A stretch of DNA of 21,235 nucleotides, taken from Sporomusaceae bacterium UBA1887. GTDB taxonomy: Bacteria; Bacillota; Negativicutes; Sporomusales; DSM-15969. Where the stretch lies: assembly GCA_002337925.1 (NCBI GenBank), contig DDHB01000022.1, positions 1-21,235 of the forward strand, in the 5' to 3' direction. Below, piece by piece: positions 1 to 6,876 of this stretch. Numbering within the stretch: the stretch's first letter is position 1; each line of letters begins with the position of its first letter. The position numbers were made by a program, and so were the translations under genes. The notes under the pieces were generated by a model. That model was not told the DNA's origin. It saw only the letters and a program-made list of their open reading frames with translations, and made no database searches.

Positions 1-1203
1 ATGGCAAAGAAAAAGTTTGAAAGAAACAAGCCACACGTAAACATTGGAACAATCGGTCACGTCGACCATGGTAAAACATCGCTGACAGCCGCTATCACCA
101 TGACCCTGGCAAAATCAGGCGGCGCTGAATTCATGGCGTACGACATGATTGACAAAGCCCCGGAAGAAAGAGAACGCGGTATTACCATTAACACCGCTCA
201 CGTAGAGTATGAAACGGAAAAACGTCACTATGCTCACGTAGACTGCCCAGGACATGCTGACTATGTAAAAAACATGATCACCGGCGCCGCACAAATGGAC
301 GGAGCGATCCTGGTAGTAAGTGCAGCTGACGGCCCGATGCCTCAAACGCGGGAACACATTCTGCTGTCCCGCCAAGTAGGCGTACCTGCAATGGTAGTGT
401 TCCTGAACAAAGCTGACATGGTTGATGACGCTGAGCTGATGGAACTGGTAGAAATGGAAGTTCGCGAACTTCTGTCCAGCTACGATTTCCCTGGCGATGA
501 CATTCCTGTAGTTTCAGGCTCTGCCTTGAAAGTACTAGAGTGCGGCTGCGGTAAACGCGAATGCAACTGGTGCGGCAAAATCCATGAATTGATGGATGCT
601 GTTGACGAATACATCCCAACTCCTGAGCGCGCAACTGACAAGCCTTTCTTGATGCCTGTCGAGGACGTGTTCACAATCACCGGCCGTGGAACAGTAGCAA
701 CTGGCCGTGTAGAGCGTGGAGTAGTAAAAGTAGGGGAAACCATCGAAATCGTTGGTATGACCGAAAAACCAAAAGCTACCGTAGTAACAGGCGTAGAAAT
801 GTTCCGCAAATTATTGGATTCAGCAGTAGCTGGCGACAATATCGGCGCATTGCTGCGTGGCGTAGACCGTAAGGACATCGAGCGCGGCCAGGTATTGGCT
901 AAACCAGGTTCGATTAAACCTCATACAGACTACAAAGCCGAAGTATACGTACTGTCCAAAGAAGAAGGCGGCCGTCATACACCGTTCTTCAATGGCTATC
1001 GTCCTCAGTTCTACTTCCGTACAACGGACGTAACTGGCGTCGTAACTTTGCCAGAAGGCGTAGAAATGTGCATGCCTGGAGATAACATCCAGATGACAAT
1101 TGCACTGATTACCCCGATCGCTATCGAAGAAGGCTTGCGTTTCGCTATTCGCGAAGGTGGCCGTACTGTTGGCGCCGGCGTTGTAACCGCTGTAATTAAG
1201 TAA
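1..1203 (+). CDS. tuf: Elongation factor Tu
   Basis: EF-Tu is the GTPase that carries aminoacyl-tRNA to the ribosomal A site. All GTPase motifs are visible in the 400-residue protein: P-loop GHVDHGKT near residues 19-26, switch I RGITINTAHVEYET, switch II DCPGHADY, NKAD and SGSALK (172-177). Domains 2 and 3 follow (FTITGRGTVATGRVERG; C-terminal GRTVGAGVVTAVI). The window opens exactly at the ATG, so its ribosome-binding site is not visible; upstream neighbours are probably fusA, rpsG and rpsL of the str operon (inference). Unusual is a cysteine cluster just after the G5 loop, C181-x-C183-x4-C188-x2-C191, in place of the usual short acidic linker; I recall similar inserts in anaerobic Firmicutes such as Carboxydothermus and Desulfotomaculum. 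Confidence 0.98.
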   Translation: MAKKKFERNKPHVNIGTIGHVDHGKTSLTAAITMTLAKSGGAEFMAYDMIDKAPEERERGITINTAHVEYETEKRHYAHVDCPGHADYVKNMITGAAQMDGAILVVSAADGPMPQTREHILLSRQVGVPAMVVFLNKADMVDDAELMELVEMEVRELLSSYDFPGDDIPVVSGSALKVLECGCGKRECNWCGKIHELMDAVDEYIPTPERATDKPFLMPVEDVFTITGRGTVATGRVERGVVKVGETIEIVGMTEKPKATVVTGVEMFRKLLDSAVAGDNIGALLRGVDRKDIERGQVLAKPGSIKPHTDYKAEVYVLSKEEGGRHTPFFNGYRPQFYFRTTDVTGVVTLPEGVEMCMPGDNIQMTIALITPIAIEEGLRFAIREGGRTVGAGVVTAVIK

Positions 1204-1216
1204 GAAAAAGTGCTGA

Positions 1217-1350
1217 GGGGCGGCGCAAGCTGCCCCAAGGTAATTGGTTTCACAGGTACCCCAAAGGCGATGATGTGGAAGGTTGCCCGCATCTTTAGCG
1301 GGGAGATTTCTGCGGAGCATGTCCGTTCTAGAAACTGGGCGATAAGGAGG
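1217..1350 (+). promoter_or_regulatory. Structured leader upstream of rpsJ (candidate ribosomal-protein autoregulatory RNA)
   Basis: The 159-nt tuf-rpsJ gap has several pairings found by eye. One is an 8-bp stem 1217-1224/1229-1236 (one G-U) capped by a GCAA tetraloop. A second is a 7-bp stem 1248-1254/1274-1280 (one G-U). A third is a 5-bp stem CCCGC/GCGGG at 1286-1290/1298-1302. The fourth is a two-part stem, 1307-1311/1330-1334 plus 1313-1316/1322-1325. An alternative 1283-1288/1337-1342 helix would exclude the third stem and end just before the AAGGAGG site (1344-1350). No T-run follows any stem, so it is not a plain terminator. S10-operon leaders controlled by L4 are known in other bacteria, and leader motifs upstream of rpsJ have been described in Clostridia. 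The ligand here is inference. Confidence 0.55.
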
Positions 1351-1362
1351 AAAGAAAAAAAC

Positions 1363-1674
1363 ATGGCTAAACAACAAAAAATTAGAATTCGTCTCAAAGC
1401 ATACGATCACAAAGCATTGGATCAAAGCGCTGTGAAAATTGTCGACACTGCTAAAAGAACTGGTGCATTGGTGTCAGGACCTATTCCACTTCCTACTGAG
1501 AAAAACATCTTTACGATTCTTCGTTCACCCCACGTCAACAAGGATTCGCGGGAACAATTCGAAATGCGCACACATAAGCGCCTTATTGATATCCTAGAGC
1601 CGACATCCAAGACTGTCGACGCGCTCATGCGTCTCGACCTTCCCGCTGGCGTGGACATCGAAATCAAGCTGTAA
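1363..1674 (+). CDS. rpsJ: 30S ribosomal protein S10 (uS10)
   Basis: This is the first gene of the S10 block. S10 sits in the 30S head; with NusB it also joins the transcription antitermination complex in other bacteria. The 103-residue product matches the family from end to end: KIRIRLKAYDHKALDQSA at the N-terminus, SGPIPLPTEK in the middle loop, and EMRTHKRLIDILEPT followed by LPAGVDIEIKL at the end. The ATG at 1363 is chosen because AAGGAGG (1344-1350) lies 12 nt upstream and family homology starts there. An in-frame GTG at 1210 would add 51 residues of structured-leader sequence and is rejected. rplC follows after 15 nt. Confidence 0.98.
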   Translation: MAKQQKIRIRLKAYDHKALDQSAVKIVDTAKRTGALVSGPIPLPTEKNIFTILRSPHVNKDSREQFEMRTHKRLIDILEPTSKTVDALMRLDLPAGVDIEIKL

Positions 1675-1689
1675 GAGGAGGTGGCAATA

Positions 1690-2331
1690 ATGACGAAAGC
1701 AATTTTAGGTAAAAAATTAGGTATGACTCAAATTTTCACTGCTGCAGGCAAAGTAATCCCCGTAACGGTGGTAGAAACTAGCCCGAGTGTGGTAGTGCAA
1801 GTAAAAACAGTTGAAAGCGATGGCTACAATGCGGTGCAATTGGGCTATGGCGCCGTTAAAGATAAAAAAGTCACCCAACCGCTCAAAGGTCATTTTGCCA
1901 AAGCTGGCGTTAAGCCAGTAAAGTTCATTCGCGAAATGCGCCTGCCCAGCGTATCTGAATATACTGTGGGTCAAACACTTGGCTCCGATATCTTCAGCGA
2001 AGGTGAACTGATTGATGTGACCGGTACCAGCAAAGGTAAAGGTTTTGCCGGTGCTATCAAACGCCATAATTTCGCACGGGGGCCAATGGCTCACGGCTCG
2101 AAATCGCATCGTGAACCGGGTTCGATGGGACCACGGATGAGCGGCGGCGGCGGTAAAGTCTTTAAAGGTAAGAAACTTCCTGGACACATGGGCGCTCAAA
2201 AAGTAACTGTACAACGCCTTAGTGTTGCCAGAGTGGATAAAGACCGCAACTTGCTTCTTGTAAAAGGCGCTATTCCTGGTGCTAAAGGAAGCCTGGTATA
2301 TATTAAGAATACCGTTAAACCTAAGAAATAG
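1690..2331 (+). CDS. rplC: 50S ribosomal protein L3 (uL3)
   Basis: L3 is an early-assembling 23S rRNA-binding protein whose long loop reaches towards the peptidyl-transferase centre. The 213-residue product has the family start (TKAILGKKLGMTQIF), the central loop GTSKGKGFAGAIKRHNFARG, the AHGSKSHREPGSMG segment, and the end LVYIKNTVKPKK. The ATG at 1690 is preferred over the in-frame GTG at 1681: the GTG lies inside the Shine-Dalgarno sequence GAGGAGG (1675-1681), which has 8-nt spacing to the ATG. rpsJ ends 15 nt upstream. A 51-nt gap with a perfect 8-bp hairpin separates it from rplD. Confidence 0.98.
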   Translation: MTKAILGKKLGMTQIFTAAGKVIPVTVVETSPSVVVQVKTVESDGYNAVQLGYGAVKDKKVTQPLKGHFAKAGVKPVKFIREMRLPSVSEYTVGQTLGSDIFSEGELIDVTGTSKGKGFAGAIKRHNFARGPMAHGSKSHREPGSMGPRMSGGGGKVFKGKKLPGHMGAQKVTVQRLSVARVDKDRNLLLVKGAIPGAKGSLVYIKNTVKPKK

Positions 2332-2341
2332 AGACCGTGCC

Positions 2342-2361
2342 GGGACGACTATGGTCGTCCC
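2342..2361 (+). promoter_or_regulatory. Perfect hairpin in the rplC-rplD gap
   Basis: The inverted repeat GGGACGAC (2342-2349) / GTCGTCCC (2354-2361) forms 8 perfect pairs around a TATG loop. It ends just before the rplD ribosome-binding site (AAAGGAGG, about 2367-2374). No T-run follows, so it is unlikely to terminate transcription. It could be an RNA-processing or stability element or a protein-binding site. L4, encoded next, is a known autoregulator of S10 operons in other bacteria, but a link here is speculation. Confidence 0.6.
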
Positions 2362-2382
2362 ATAGGAAAGGAGGATACGCAA

Positions 2383-3006
2383 ATGCCGAAAGTAGCAGTG
2401 TATGATATCACTGGCACACAAACCGGTGAGATAGAATTAAATGATGACGTTTTTGGCGTAGAAGTTAACTCAGCACTTATGCATCAAGCTGTAGTTATGC
2501 AGTTAGCTAGCCAACGTCAAGGCACTCATGCCACCAAGACCAGAGGTCTGGTTCGCGGCGGCGGCAGAAAGCCTTGGAAACAAAAAGGAACTGGCCGTGC
2601 TCGCGCTGGCAGCACCCGCTCTCCAATCTGGGTAGGCGGTGGTGTCGTTTTTGGTCCGCAGCCTAGAAGTTATGCCTTCAGCATGCCTCGCAAAGCCCGC
2701 CGTTTGGCAATCAAATCGGCGCTTAGCGATAAGCTGAGCTTAGGTGAACTGCTAGTGGTAGATCAAATCCAGTTCGCACAGCCTAAAACTAAAGATATGG
2801 TGAAAATGCTGACAGGTTTCGACGCAGCGGCAGCAAAAGCCCTGATTATCACCGAGGGTGATGAGACAGTCGAAAAATCAGCTCGCAACATTCCTGGTGT
2901 TAAAGCCATTGCATCCACTGGATTGAATGTATATGATCTTTTATACCATGATAAAATATTCGTCACAAAAGGCGCCGTCGCCAAGATCGAGGAGGTGCTC
3001 GCCTAA
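2383..3006 (+). CDS. rplD: 50S ribosomal protein L4 (uL4)
   Basis: L4 binds domain I of 23S rRNA and its loop lines the peptide exit tunnel; in E. coli it also represses its own S10 operon. The 207-residue protein shows the extended loop with THATKTRGLVRGGGRKPWKQ and KGTGRARAGSTRSPIWVGGG (about residues 48-88), then the globular core through LNVYDLLYHDKIFVTKGAV. The start ATG follows GGAAAGGAGGATACGCAA. It overlaps rplW by one base (TAATG at 3004-3008), a translational-coupling arrangement. Confidence 0.98.
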   Translation: MPKVAVYDITGTQTGEIELNDDVFGVEVNSALMHQAVVMQLASQRQGTHATKTRGLVRGGGRKPWKQKGTGRARAGSTRSPIWVGGGVVFGPQPRSYAFSMPRKARRLAIKSALSDKLSLGELLVVDQIQFAQPKTKDMVKMLTGFDAAAAKALIITEGDETVEKSARNIPGVKAIASTGLNVYDLLYHDKIFVTKGAVAKIEEVLA

Positions 3007-3290
3007 TGGATGCACGTGACGTACTGATCCGTCCGATAATTACGGAGAAATCCACTGCTCTTATGGCTGAAAACCGTTACACTTTTCTCGTGCCGTTGAC
3101 AGTAAACAAAGTAGAAGTTCGTCAAGCTGTTGAGCACGTTTTTAAAGTGAAGGTAGAAGCTGTCAACACCGTCCGTGTTCTTGGTAAAACCAAGCGGATG
3201 GGTAAAACCCAAGGCAAACGTTCGGATTATAAAAAAGCCATCGTTAAATTGGCTCCGGGCGAACGCATTGAGTTCTTTGAAGGCGTTTAA
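3006..3290 (+). CDS. rplW: 50S ribosomal protein L23 (uL23)
   Basis: L23 sits at the mouth of the exit tunnel and is the docking site for trigger factor and SRP. The 94-residue protein begins DARDVLIRPIITEKS and has the conserved NRYTFLVPLTVNKVEVRQAVEHVFKVKV stretch (here split across residues 22-49). A basic loop GKTKRMGKTQGKRSDYKKA follows, and the protein ends in GERIEFFEGV. Its ATG overlaps the stop codon of rplD, so translation is probably coupled; a GAGG sequence inside the end of rplD (about 2989-2994) may serve as ribosome-binding site. Confidence 0.98.
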   Translation: MDARDVLIRPIITEKSTALMAENRYTFLVPLTVNKVEVRQAVEHVFKVKVEAVNTVRVLGKTKRMGKTQGKRSDYKKAIVKLAPGERIEFFEGV

Positions 3291-3321
3291 TCGCCTAACT
3301 TAACGAAAAGGAGGAGCACCC

Positions 3322-4152
3322 ATGGCAGTTAAAACATTTAAACCATACTCTGCTGGCAGACGGTTTATGACTGTTGCCAGTTTTGATGAGATTACAACCG
3401 ACCAGCCCGAACGTTCACTTGTTGAGCGCCTGACCAGAAAAGGCGGACGCAATAACCAAGGACGTCTGACAGTAAGACACCAGGGCGGCGGACACAAACG
3501 CGCATATCGTCTGATTGACTTTAAGCGTAACAAAGATGGCATTCCCGCTAAAGTAGCTAGCATTGAATATGATCCGAATCGTTCGGCTCGTATTGCACTG
3601 TTGTTCTATGTTGATGGTGAGAAACGCTATATTTTAGCACCTAACGGTCTTAAAGTAGGCGATACCATTATGAGCGGTCCTGAGGCAGATATCAAAGTGG
3701 GCAATTCATTGCCGCTGAAAAATATCCCTGTAGGTACTCAAGTTCACAACATTGAAATGAAAATCGGCAAAGGCGGCCAAATGGTTCGTTCCGCTGGTGC
3801 ATCTGCACAATTGATGGCTAAAGAAGGCAACCATGCACTCTTGCGTTTACCGTCAGGAGAACTGAGAAAAGTGCATGTTAACTGCAAAGCCACTGTTGGT
3901 CAGGTAGGTAACTTAGAGCATGAAAACATTACTATTGGTAAAGCCGGTCGTTCCCGCTGGCTGGGCATTCGTCCCGCTAACCGCGGCGTTGCTATGAATC
4001 CGGTTGACCATCCACATGGTGGTGGTGAAGGCCGTTCGCCTATCGGACGGAAACACCCTGTTACACCTTGGGGCAAGCATGCTAGAGGTGCTAAAACCCG
4101 CGATAATAAAAAAGCATCTGATAGCCTGATCGTCAAAAGACGGACGAAATAA
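3322..4152 (+). CDS. rplB: 50S ribosomal protein L2 (uL2)
   Basis: L2 is essential for subunit association and for an active peptidyl-transferase centre. The 276-residue length is normal. The N-terminal OB-type segment includes GGGHKRAYRLIDFKRNKDGI and the central SH3-like domain follows. The C-terminal tail carries NPVDHPHGGGEGRSPIGRKH with the conserved functional histidine, then PVTPWGKHARGAKTRDNKKA. The ATG is preceded by AAAAGGAGGAGCACCC. rplW ends 31 nt upstream and rpsS starts 26 nt downstream. Confidence 0.98.
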   Translation: MAVKTFKPYSAGRRFMTVASFDEITTDQPERSLVERLTRKGGRNNQGRLTVRHQGGGHKRAYRLIDFKRNKDGIPAKVASIEYDPNRSARIALLFYVDGEKRYILAPNGLKVGDTIMSGPEADIKVGNSLPLKNIPVGTQVHNIEMKIGKGGQMVRSAGASAQLMAKEGNHALLRLPSGELRKVHVNCKATVGQVGNLEHENITIGKAGRSRWLGIRPANRGVAMNPVDHPHGGGEGRSPIGRKHPVTPWGKHARGAKTRDNKKASDSLIVKRRTK

Positions 4153-4178
4153 CGGGATAAGGAAAGGAGGCTAATCCG

Positions 4179-4460
4179 GTGTCCAGATCAATTAAAAAAG
4201 GACCTTATGTCCATGAAAGCCTGCTGAAAAAGATTAAAGCGATGAATGTTGCCAATGACAAGAAAGTCGTAAAGACATGGTCACGGGCATCCACCATCCT
4301 GCCCAGCTTCGTCGGCCATACCATCGCTGTACATGACGGACGCAAACATGTACCAGTATATGTTACGGAAGACATGGTTGGTCATAAAATGGGCGAATTT
4401 GCACCGACCCGTACCTATAAAGGGCACAGTGGTTCCGAAAAATCTACATCGCTACGATAG
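4179..4460 (+). CDS. rpsS: 30S ribosomal protein S19 (uS19)
   Basis: S19 forms a complex with S13 in the 30S head and contacts the A-site tRNA region. The 93-residue product is typical: SRSIKKGPYVHESLLKKI at the start, VKTWSRASTILPSFVGHTIAVHDG split over residues 31-54, and APTRTYKGH near the C-terminus. It starts with GTG at 4179, supported by GGAAAGGAGG about 10 nt upstream and by the family N-terminus. rplV follows after 20 nt. Confidence 0.97.
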   Translation: MSRSIKKGPYVHESLLKKIKAMNVANDKKVVKTWSRASTILPSFVGHTIAVHDGRKHVPVYVTEDMVGHKMGEFAPTRTYKGHSGSEKSTSLR

Positions 4461-4480
4461 ATTCGAGAGGGGGTTACACC

Positions 4481-4813
4481 ATGGAAGCCAGAGCAGTTGC
4501 CAGACATATCCGCATTGCTCCGCGCAAGGTCCGCATCGTTGTTGACCTCATTCGCGGCAAGCAAGTGGGTGAAGCATTTGCCATCTTGAAGCATACCCCG
4601 AAGGTTGCTTCCGAGGTTGTGGAAAAAGTGCTCCAGTCGGCTGTCGCTAACGCTGAGCACAATTATGATTTAAACGTAGATAATCTGATTGTCTCACAAG
4701 TGTTTGTTGATCAAGGTCCAACCTTGAAACGCATTCATCCGCGTTCAAGAGGCCAAGCCTTTAAAATTTTAAAACGCTCCAGCCACGTTACAGTAGTGGT
4801 AAAAGAAAGATAA
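4481..4813 (+). CDS. rplV: 50S ribosomal protein L22 (uL22)
   Basis: L22 binds 23S rRNA and its beta-hairpin helps form the narrowest part of the exit tunnel, the site of many macrolide-resistance changes. The 110-residue product carries ARAVARHIRIAPRKVRIVVD at residues 3-22 and the hairpin with LKRIHPRSRGQAFKILKRSS near 80-99, ending THVTVVVKE-like (SHVTVVVKER). The ribosome-binding site is GAGAGGGGG before the ATG. It overlaps no neighbour; rpsC begins 21 nt later. Confidence 0.98.
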   Translation: MEARAVARHIRIAPRKVRIVVDLIRGKQVGEAFAILKHTPKVASEVVEKVLQSAVANAEHNYDLNVDNLIVSQVFVDQGPTLKRIHPRSRGQAFKILKRSSHVTVVVKER

Positions 4814-4834
4814 TCAGAAAAGGAGGGAAATTTA

Positions 4835-5503
4835 GTGGGTCAAAAAGTAAATCCCCATGGTCTCCGGATTGGCATTGTTAAAACTTGGGATGCCAAATGG
4901 TATGCAGACAAGGATTATGCCAAATTTCTGCATGAAGATGTTAAAATTCGTGAGTTTGTAAAAGCAAAACTCTATACTGCGGGCGTATCCCGTATTGAAA
5001 TAGAGCGTGCCGCTAACCGGGTGAAACTAATTATTCACACTGCTAAGCCTGGTATGGTAATCGGCCGCGGTGGTGCTGGCATCGAACAACTGAAAGTCGC
5101 GCTTAAGAAATTAACCGGCAAAGTAATTGATGTTAACATTGCTGAAATTAGACAAGCTGAAATGGATGCTACACTAGTTGCTGAAAGTATCGCTGCTCAA
5201 CTTGAAAAGCGTATCGCTTTCCGCCGCGCTATGAAGCAATCCGTTCAACGCACCATGCGCATGGGCGCAAAGGGTATTAAAGTAATGGTAGGCGGCCGTT
5301 TGGGCGGCGCTGAAATTGCTCGTACCGAAAGTACTCGTGAAGGCAGTATTCCCCTGCACACTCTTCGTGCTGATATCGACTACGGCACAGCTGAAGCTCA
5401 TACTACTTACGGCCGTATCGGCGTAAAAGTATGGATTTATAAAGGCGAAGTTTTGCCTGAAGTCAAAAAGCCCGCTGCCGCTCAGGAAGGGAGCGAGAAA
5501 TAA
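4835..5503 (+). CDS. rpsC: 30S ribosomal protein S3 (uS3)
   Basis: S3 sits at the mRNA entry tunnel of the 30S subunit and helps unwind mRNA. The 222-residue protein has the N-terminus GQKVNPHGLRIGIVKTWDAK and a type II KH domain with the GxxG loop in VIGRGGAGIEQL (about residues 76-87). The C-terminal domain contains GAKGIKVMVGGRLGGAEIAR and ends with a charged tail. Translation starts at GTG 4835 after AAAAGGAGGGAAATTTA. Its TAA stop overlaps the ATG of rplP by one base (TAATG at 5501-5505). Confidence 0.98.
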   Translation: MGQKVNPHGLRIGIVKTWDAKWYADKDYAKFLHEDVKIREFVKAKLYTAGVSRIEIERAANRVKLIIHTAKPGMVIGRGGAGIEQLKVALKKLTGKVIDVNIAEIRQAEMDATLVAESIAAQLEKRIAFRRAMKQSVQRTMRMGAKGIKVMVGGRLGGAEIARTESTREGSIPLHTLRADIDYGTAEAHTTYGRIGVKVWIYKGEVLPEVKKPAAAQEGSEK

Positions 5504-5961
5504 TGCTGATTCCAAAACGTGTAAAACATCGTAAACAGTTCCGTGGACGTATGAAAGGTAAAGCCAATAAAGGCAATACCGTAAGCCATGGCGAGTTTGG
5601 CCTTGTTGCTTTAGAACCGGCTTGGATCACCAACCGGCAAATAGAAGCTGCCCGTATTGCTATGACCCGTTATATCAAACGTGGCGGTAAAGTATGGATT
5701 AAAATATTCCCAGATAAACCGATCACTGCAAAACCTGCTGAAACCCGCATGGGTAGCGGTAAAGGTTCACCGGAATACTGGGTAGCTGTTGTAAAACCTG
5801 GTCGCGTCATGTTCGAAATGGATGGCGTAGCCGAAGAAATTGCCAAAGAAGCTATGCGTCTCGCCGCTCACAAATTGCCGATTAAATGCAAATTTGTAAA
5901 ACGCGAAGAGACTGAGAAGCAAGTTGAGGCAGAAGTGGGTGGTGAAGTAAATGAAGGTTAA
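5503..5961 (+). CDS. rplP: 50S ribosomal protein L16 (uL16)
   Basis: L16 organises the A-site tRNA region of the large subunit. The 152-residue protein begins LIPKRVKHRKQFRGRMKGKA, contains RYIKRGGKVWIKIFPDKP, and has PAETRMGSGKGSPEYWVAVV and HKLPIKCKFVKREE near the end. It is about eight residues longer than I recall for B. subtilis L16 (144 residues). The extra length lies in an acidic tail (EKQVEAEVGGEVNEG) whose codons also contain the start region of rpmC. It overlaps rpsC by 1 nt and rpmC by 11 nt. Confidence 0.98.
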   Translation: MLIPKRVKHRKQFRGRMKGKANKGNTVSHGEFGLVALEPAWITNRQIEAARIAMTRYIKRGGKVWIKIFPDKPITAKPAETRMGSGKGSPEYWVAVVKPGRVMFEMDGVAEEIAKEAMRLAAHKLPIKCKFVKREETEKQVEAEVGGEVNEG

Positions 5962-6154
5962 AGACATCCGCGACCTGAACGCTGCAGAACTCGACCAAAA
6001 GTTGGTTGGACTGAAAGAGGAATTGTTTAACCTCCGTTTCCAACTTGCCACTGGTCAACTGGAAAACCCTATGCGGATCCGCGAAGTGAAAAAGACGATT
6101 GCCCGCATTAAAACCATTCAGCGCGAAACCGAACTGAAAACCAGGCAAGCGTAG
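5951..6154 (+). CDS. rpmC: 50S ribosomal protein L29 (uL29)
   Basis: L29 is a small two-helix protein near the exit tunnel, next to L23, and part of the SRP/trigger factor landing area. The 67-residue product shows KVKDIRDLNAAELDQKLVGL, then KEELFNLRFQLATGQLENP, then RIREVKKTIARIKTIQRE, the expected family pattern. The start ATG lies inside the end of rplP (11-nt overlap), with the GGGTGGTGAA stretch of rplP serving as a modest ribosome-binding site. This suggests coupling to L16 translation. Confidence 0.97.
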   Translation: MKVKDIRDLNAAELDQKLVGLKEELFNLRFQLATGQLENPMRIREVKKTIARIKTIQRETELKTRQA

Positions 6155-6189
6155 TAAGTTCCACGCAATCGGGAAGGAGGCTGTAATAC

Positions 6190-6450
6190 GTGACCCAAGA
6201 AAGAAATGAACGCAAGACCCGTATCGGTAAAGTGGTCAGCAATAAAATGGAAAAAACAATCGTTGTTGCTGTTGAACGCATGGTGCAGCATGGTCTTTAT
6301 AACAAAGCCATGAAGCAAACTACAAAATTCAAAGCACATGACGAAAATAACGAGTGCCAGATAGGCGATACCGTGAAAATAATGGAAACTCGTCCACTCT
6401 CCAAGGAAAAACGTTGGAGGCTTGTCGAGATTCTGGAAAAAGCGCAGTAA
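6190..6450 (+). CDS. rpsQ: 30S ribosomal protein S17 (uS17)
   Basis: S17 is an OB-fold primary 16S rRNA-binding protein needed for 30S assembly. The 86-residue protein carries RKTRIGKVVSNKMEKTIVVA at residues 7-26, HGLYNKAMKQTTKFKAHDE in the middle, and GDTVKIMETRPLSKEKRWRL near the end. It starts with GTG at 6190; GGAAGGAGG (about 6171-6179) is correctly spaced. This is the last gene of the S10 block; a 39-nt gap leads to rplN with no terminator seen. Confidence 0.97.
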   Translation: MTQERNERKTRIGKVVSNKMEKTIVVAVERMVQHGLYNKAMKQTTKFKAHDENNECQIGDTVKIMETRPLSKEKRWRLVEILEKAQ

Positions 6451-6489
6451 TTACGCCCTACGTCGATCACTCAATAAGGAGGGATAACG

Positions 6490-6858
6490 ATGATCCAACA
6501 ACAGACCATTCTGAATGTTGCAGATAACACAGGCGCGAAACAAATTATGTGCATTCGCGTACTGGGCGGTTCGTTCCGCAAATTTGGCAACATCGGAGAT
6601 ATAATTGTGGCAGCGGTAAAAGATGCTTCGCCTGGCGGTGTAGTGAAAAAAGGCGATGTCGTTAAAGCCGTAATTGTTCGTTCCAGCAAAGGCCTGCGTC
6701 GTGGCGATGGCTCGCACATCCGTTTTGATGAAAACGCCGCAGTTATAATCAAGGATGACAAGAGCCCGAAAGGTACCCGTATATTCGGACCGGTAGCAAG
6801 AGAACTGCGGGATAAAGATTTCATGAAAATCATCTCGCTGGCACCGGAAGTACTCTAG
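6490..6858 (+). CDS. rplN: 50S ribosomal protein L14 (uL14)
   Basis: L14 lies at the subunit interface, contacts 16S rRNA (bridge B8) and is the binding site of the silencing factor RsfS in many bacteria. The 122-residue length is standard. The N-terminus IQQQTILNVADNTGAKQIMC and the CIRVLGGS motif are typical, as are GDVVKAVIVRSSKGLRRGDG, the IRFDENAAVII segment, and the end LAPEVL. The start ATG follows AAGGAGGGATAACG. It opens the spc block, but no promoter is evident in the 39-nt gap before it, so it is probably co-transcribed with the S10 genes. Confidence 0.98.
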   Translation: MIQQQTILNVADNTGAKQIMCIRVLGGSFRKFGNIGDIIVAAVKDASPGGVVKKGDVVKAVIVRSSKGLRRGDGSHIRFDENAAVIIKDDKSPKGTRIFGPVARELRDKDFMKIISLAPEVL

Positions 6859-6876
6859 TAAAGGAGGTGGCCGGAG

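Noticed and set aside
1210..1362. In-frame 51-residue N-terminal extension of S10 from GTG 1210
   Set aside because: It runs through a structured leader and over the good AAGGAGG site at 1344-1350, and S10 proteins start at the ATG at 1363.
820..1425. Long antisense open frames, e.g. 820-1425 and 1717-2421 on the - strand
   Set aside because: They lie over tuf and rplC/rplD, show no family resemblance or ribosome-binding site, and arise from biased codon use in highly expressed genes.
1681..1689. GTG start for rplC
   Set aside because: The codon is within the Shine-Dalgarno sequence itself; the ATG at 1690 has correct spacing.
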